NCBI GenBank assembly: GCA_039029915.1
Contig: JBCCFD010000148.1
Coordinates: 1-15,584, forward strand
Source of the DNA: QQUD01 sp039029915
GTDB taxonomy: Bacteria; Chloroflexota; Anaerolineae; Promineifilales; Promineifilaceae
DNA length: 15,584 nt
Reading direction: 5' to 3'
Every line of letters starts with the position of its first letter. Position 1 is the stretch's first letter. The position numbers and the translations under genes were made by a program. The notes beneath the pieces are model-generated. The model was not told where the DNA came from. It searched no databases and was given only the letters and a program-made list of their open reading frames with translations. Shown piece by piece: positions 14,634 through 15,584 of the stretch.

Positions 14634-15533
14634 ATGACCCAAGCCAACGAAAAAATTGATACAAGCAGTGCAGCGAAAACTGGTAGTGGGCCAACATTCC
14701 TTGTCGCAATGGAGCAATTTGAGCCACCGTCTCAGCGCATTATCCATGATGATTTGGCAGGACAAATTCTTCCAGGGGGAGAGCGTTTTTTCCTTAAGCT
14801 GATGCGTAGTTCGTTGCTGCGTCATTGGATGCTCAACCTGACGGAAAAGCAAATTGAAGGGGGCTCAAGCGCATTTTTGTGTCGTAAACGATACATTGAT
14901 GACACAATTGTCACTGCTGTTGAAAATGGTTTGGTTGAGGCCATTGTCAATCTAGGCGCCGCATTTGATACGCGCCTTTATCGTTTCCCTGCGTTGAAAA
15001 CAATTCCAGCTTGGGAAATGGATCAACCTGTTAATATCGAAGCCAAACAAAAGGGTGTTGAGAATGCTTTGGGTGGGATTCCATCTCATGTCACCCTTGT
15101 CCCGATTAACTTCATGACACAGAATTTGGGAACGGTCCTCAATGAACATGGTTATAGAGGGGACAAAAAGACGTTTTTTATTTGGGAAGCAGTGACACAA
15201 TATTTGACGGAAACGGCCTTTCGCCAAACCTTCAACTTCCTCTCCCAAGCCCCCTCAAACAGTCAGTTGACCTTCACCTATGTTCTCAAAGATTTTGTGG
15301 AAGGTAAAAACCTTTATGGCCAAGAAAAATTTTATGAGCGAATGCTGGTCAAAGAAAAAATTTGGCATTTCGGTCTTGACCCCAATGTAGTTGCCAGTTT
15401 TCTTGATGAATATGGCTGGCGTTTGGTTGAAGATCTCAGCTACGAAGCACTCAACAATCGATATGCAAAATCAAAAGGCCGCCACCTTCCCTCAATGAAA
15501 ATAGAGCGTATGGTGTTGGCTGAAAAATTATAG
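14634..15533 (+). CDS. SAM-dependent methyltransferase of the LCMT / TIGR00027 type
   Basis: The 299-residue protein matches the leucine carboxyl methyltransferase-like family (PF04072, TIGR00027 type) common in actinobacteria and other environmental bacteria. Landmarks are the R-Y-I-D-D segment before the SAM site, VNLGAAFDTRLYR (N106 to about 118, the modified motif I), WEMDQP as the acidic strand-2 end, and FFIWEAVTQYL as the post-motif strand. These bacterial members are usually annotated as O-methyltransferases with unknown acceptors, and the PP2A role of the eukaryotic enzyme does not apply. AAAGGA 7 nt before the ATG and a 14 nt intergenic gap place it in the same unit as the lipoprotein. 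It is unrelated in subfamily to the methyltransferase at 5896-6678. Confidence 0.88.
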   Translation: MTQANEKIDTSSAAKTGSGPTFLVAMEQFEPPSQRIIHDDLAGQILPGGERFFLKLMRSSLLRHWMLNLTEKQIEGGSSAFLCRKRYIDDTIVTAVENGLVEAIVNLGAAFDTRLYRFPALKTIPAWEMDQPVNIEAKQKGVENALGGIPSHVTLVPINFMTQNLGTVLNEHGYRGDKKTFFIWEAVTQYLTETAFRQTFNFLSQAPSNSQLTFTYVLKDFVEGKNLYGQEKFYERMLVKEKIWHFGLDPNVVASFLDEYGWRLVEDLSYEALNNRYAKSKGRHLPSMKIERMVLAEKL

Positions 15534-15543
15534 GATCATATCC

Positions 15544-15584
15544 ATGAGCAACATTGTTGGGCTTATTGTTTTCATTATTTTACA
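15544..15584 (+). CDS. N-terminus of a hydrophobic, probably membrane, protein (3'-truncated)
   Basis: An ATG 10 nt past the preceding stop opens MSNIVGLIVFIIL before the window ends. AGGAT at 15532-15536 can serve as a ribosome-binding site. The 13 visible residues are almost all hydrophobic, consistent with a first membrane segment or an uncleaved signal. Nothing more can be said about identity. Confidence 0.55.
   Translation, partial: MSNIVGLIVFIIL

Noticed and set aside
4465..15543. Rho-independent terminators between genes
   Set aside because: Gaps in the two long units are mostly under 50 nt and I found no GC-rich hairpin followed by a T-run; the repeat elements do not form one either.

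Overview
The window is a gene-dense bacterial segment of about 15.6 kb and moderate GC. Every gene lies on the + strand: 13 complete coding sequences, plus one truncated at each edge. No rRNA, tRNA, CRISPR array, transposase, phage gene or convincing rho-independent terminator is visible. The organism cannot be fixed from the sequence. My best guess, an inference only, is an environmental Chloroflexota (Anaerolineae-like) bacterium: the gene mix fits such saprophytes, and I associate the dispersed palindrome AACGGCCGTT with that group.

Layout. Positions 1-944 hold the end of a Gfo/Idh/MocA sugar oxidoreductase. A composite short-tandem-repeat element (942-1053) leads into ADP-ribosylglycohydrolase-family gene 1 (1058-2086). 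A second copy (2091-2228) leads into a tight five-gene unit (2254-6678): a large ADP-ribosylglycohydrolase with two C-terminal beta-sandwich-like regions, an isochorismatase-type cysteine hydrolase, a SnoaL/NTF2-like protein, D-ribose pyranase (RbsD) and a class I methyltransferase. A third copy (6692-6771) leads into a second long unit (6786 to the end): formylglycine-type sulfatase, FAD monooxygenase, small alpha/beta hydrolase, third ADP-ribosylglycohydrolase-family protein with a C-terminal sugar-binding-like module, mannonate dehydratase (UxuA), a right-handed beta-helix lipoprotein, an LCMT/TIGR00027-type methyltransferase and the start of a hydrophobic protein.

How the genes may work together (inference). 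Three diverged ADP-ribosylglycohydrolase-fold proteins sit beside a ribose mutarotase, a sulfatase, a uronate-pathway dehydratase, a sugar oxidoreductase and a surface beta-helix protein. This looks like a catabolic locus for a decorated glycoside or riboside: the lipoprotein would bind or cut polymer outside, the ARH-fold enzymes would cleave N- or O-glycosidic (perhaps ribosyl) bonds in the cytoplasm, RbsD would condition released ribose, and the sulfatase, monooxygenase and esterase would strip or open substituents. No transporter, sugar kinase or regulator is in the window, so this cannot be confirmed here.

Two DNA-level signals stand out from the genes: the palindrome AACGGCCGTT (8 exact copies, 14 copies of its CGGCCGTT core, used in all three reading phases) and the three-copy composite element made of (TAGAGNN)n, a fixed AGGCATTTGC core, and (GCTNANN/N)n, always just upstream of a gene start.
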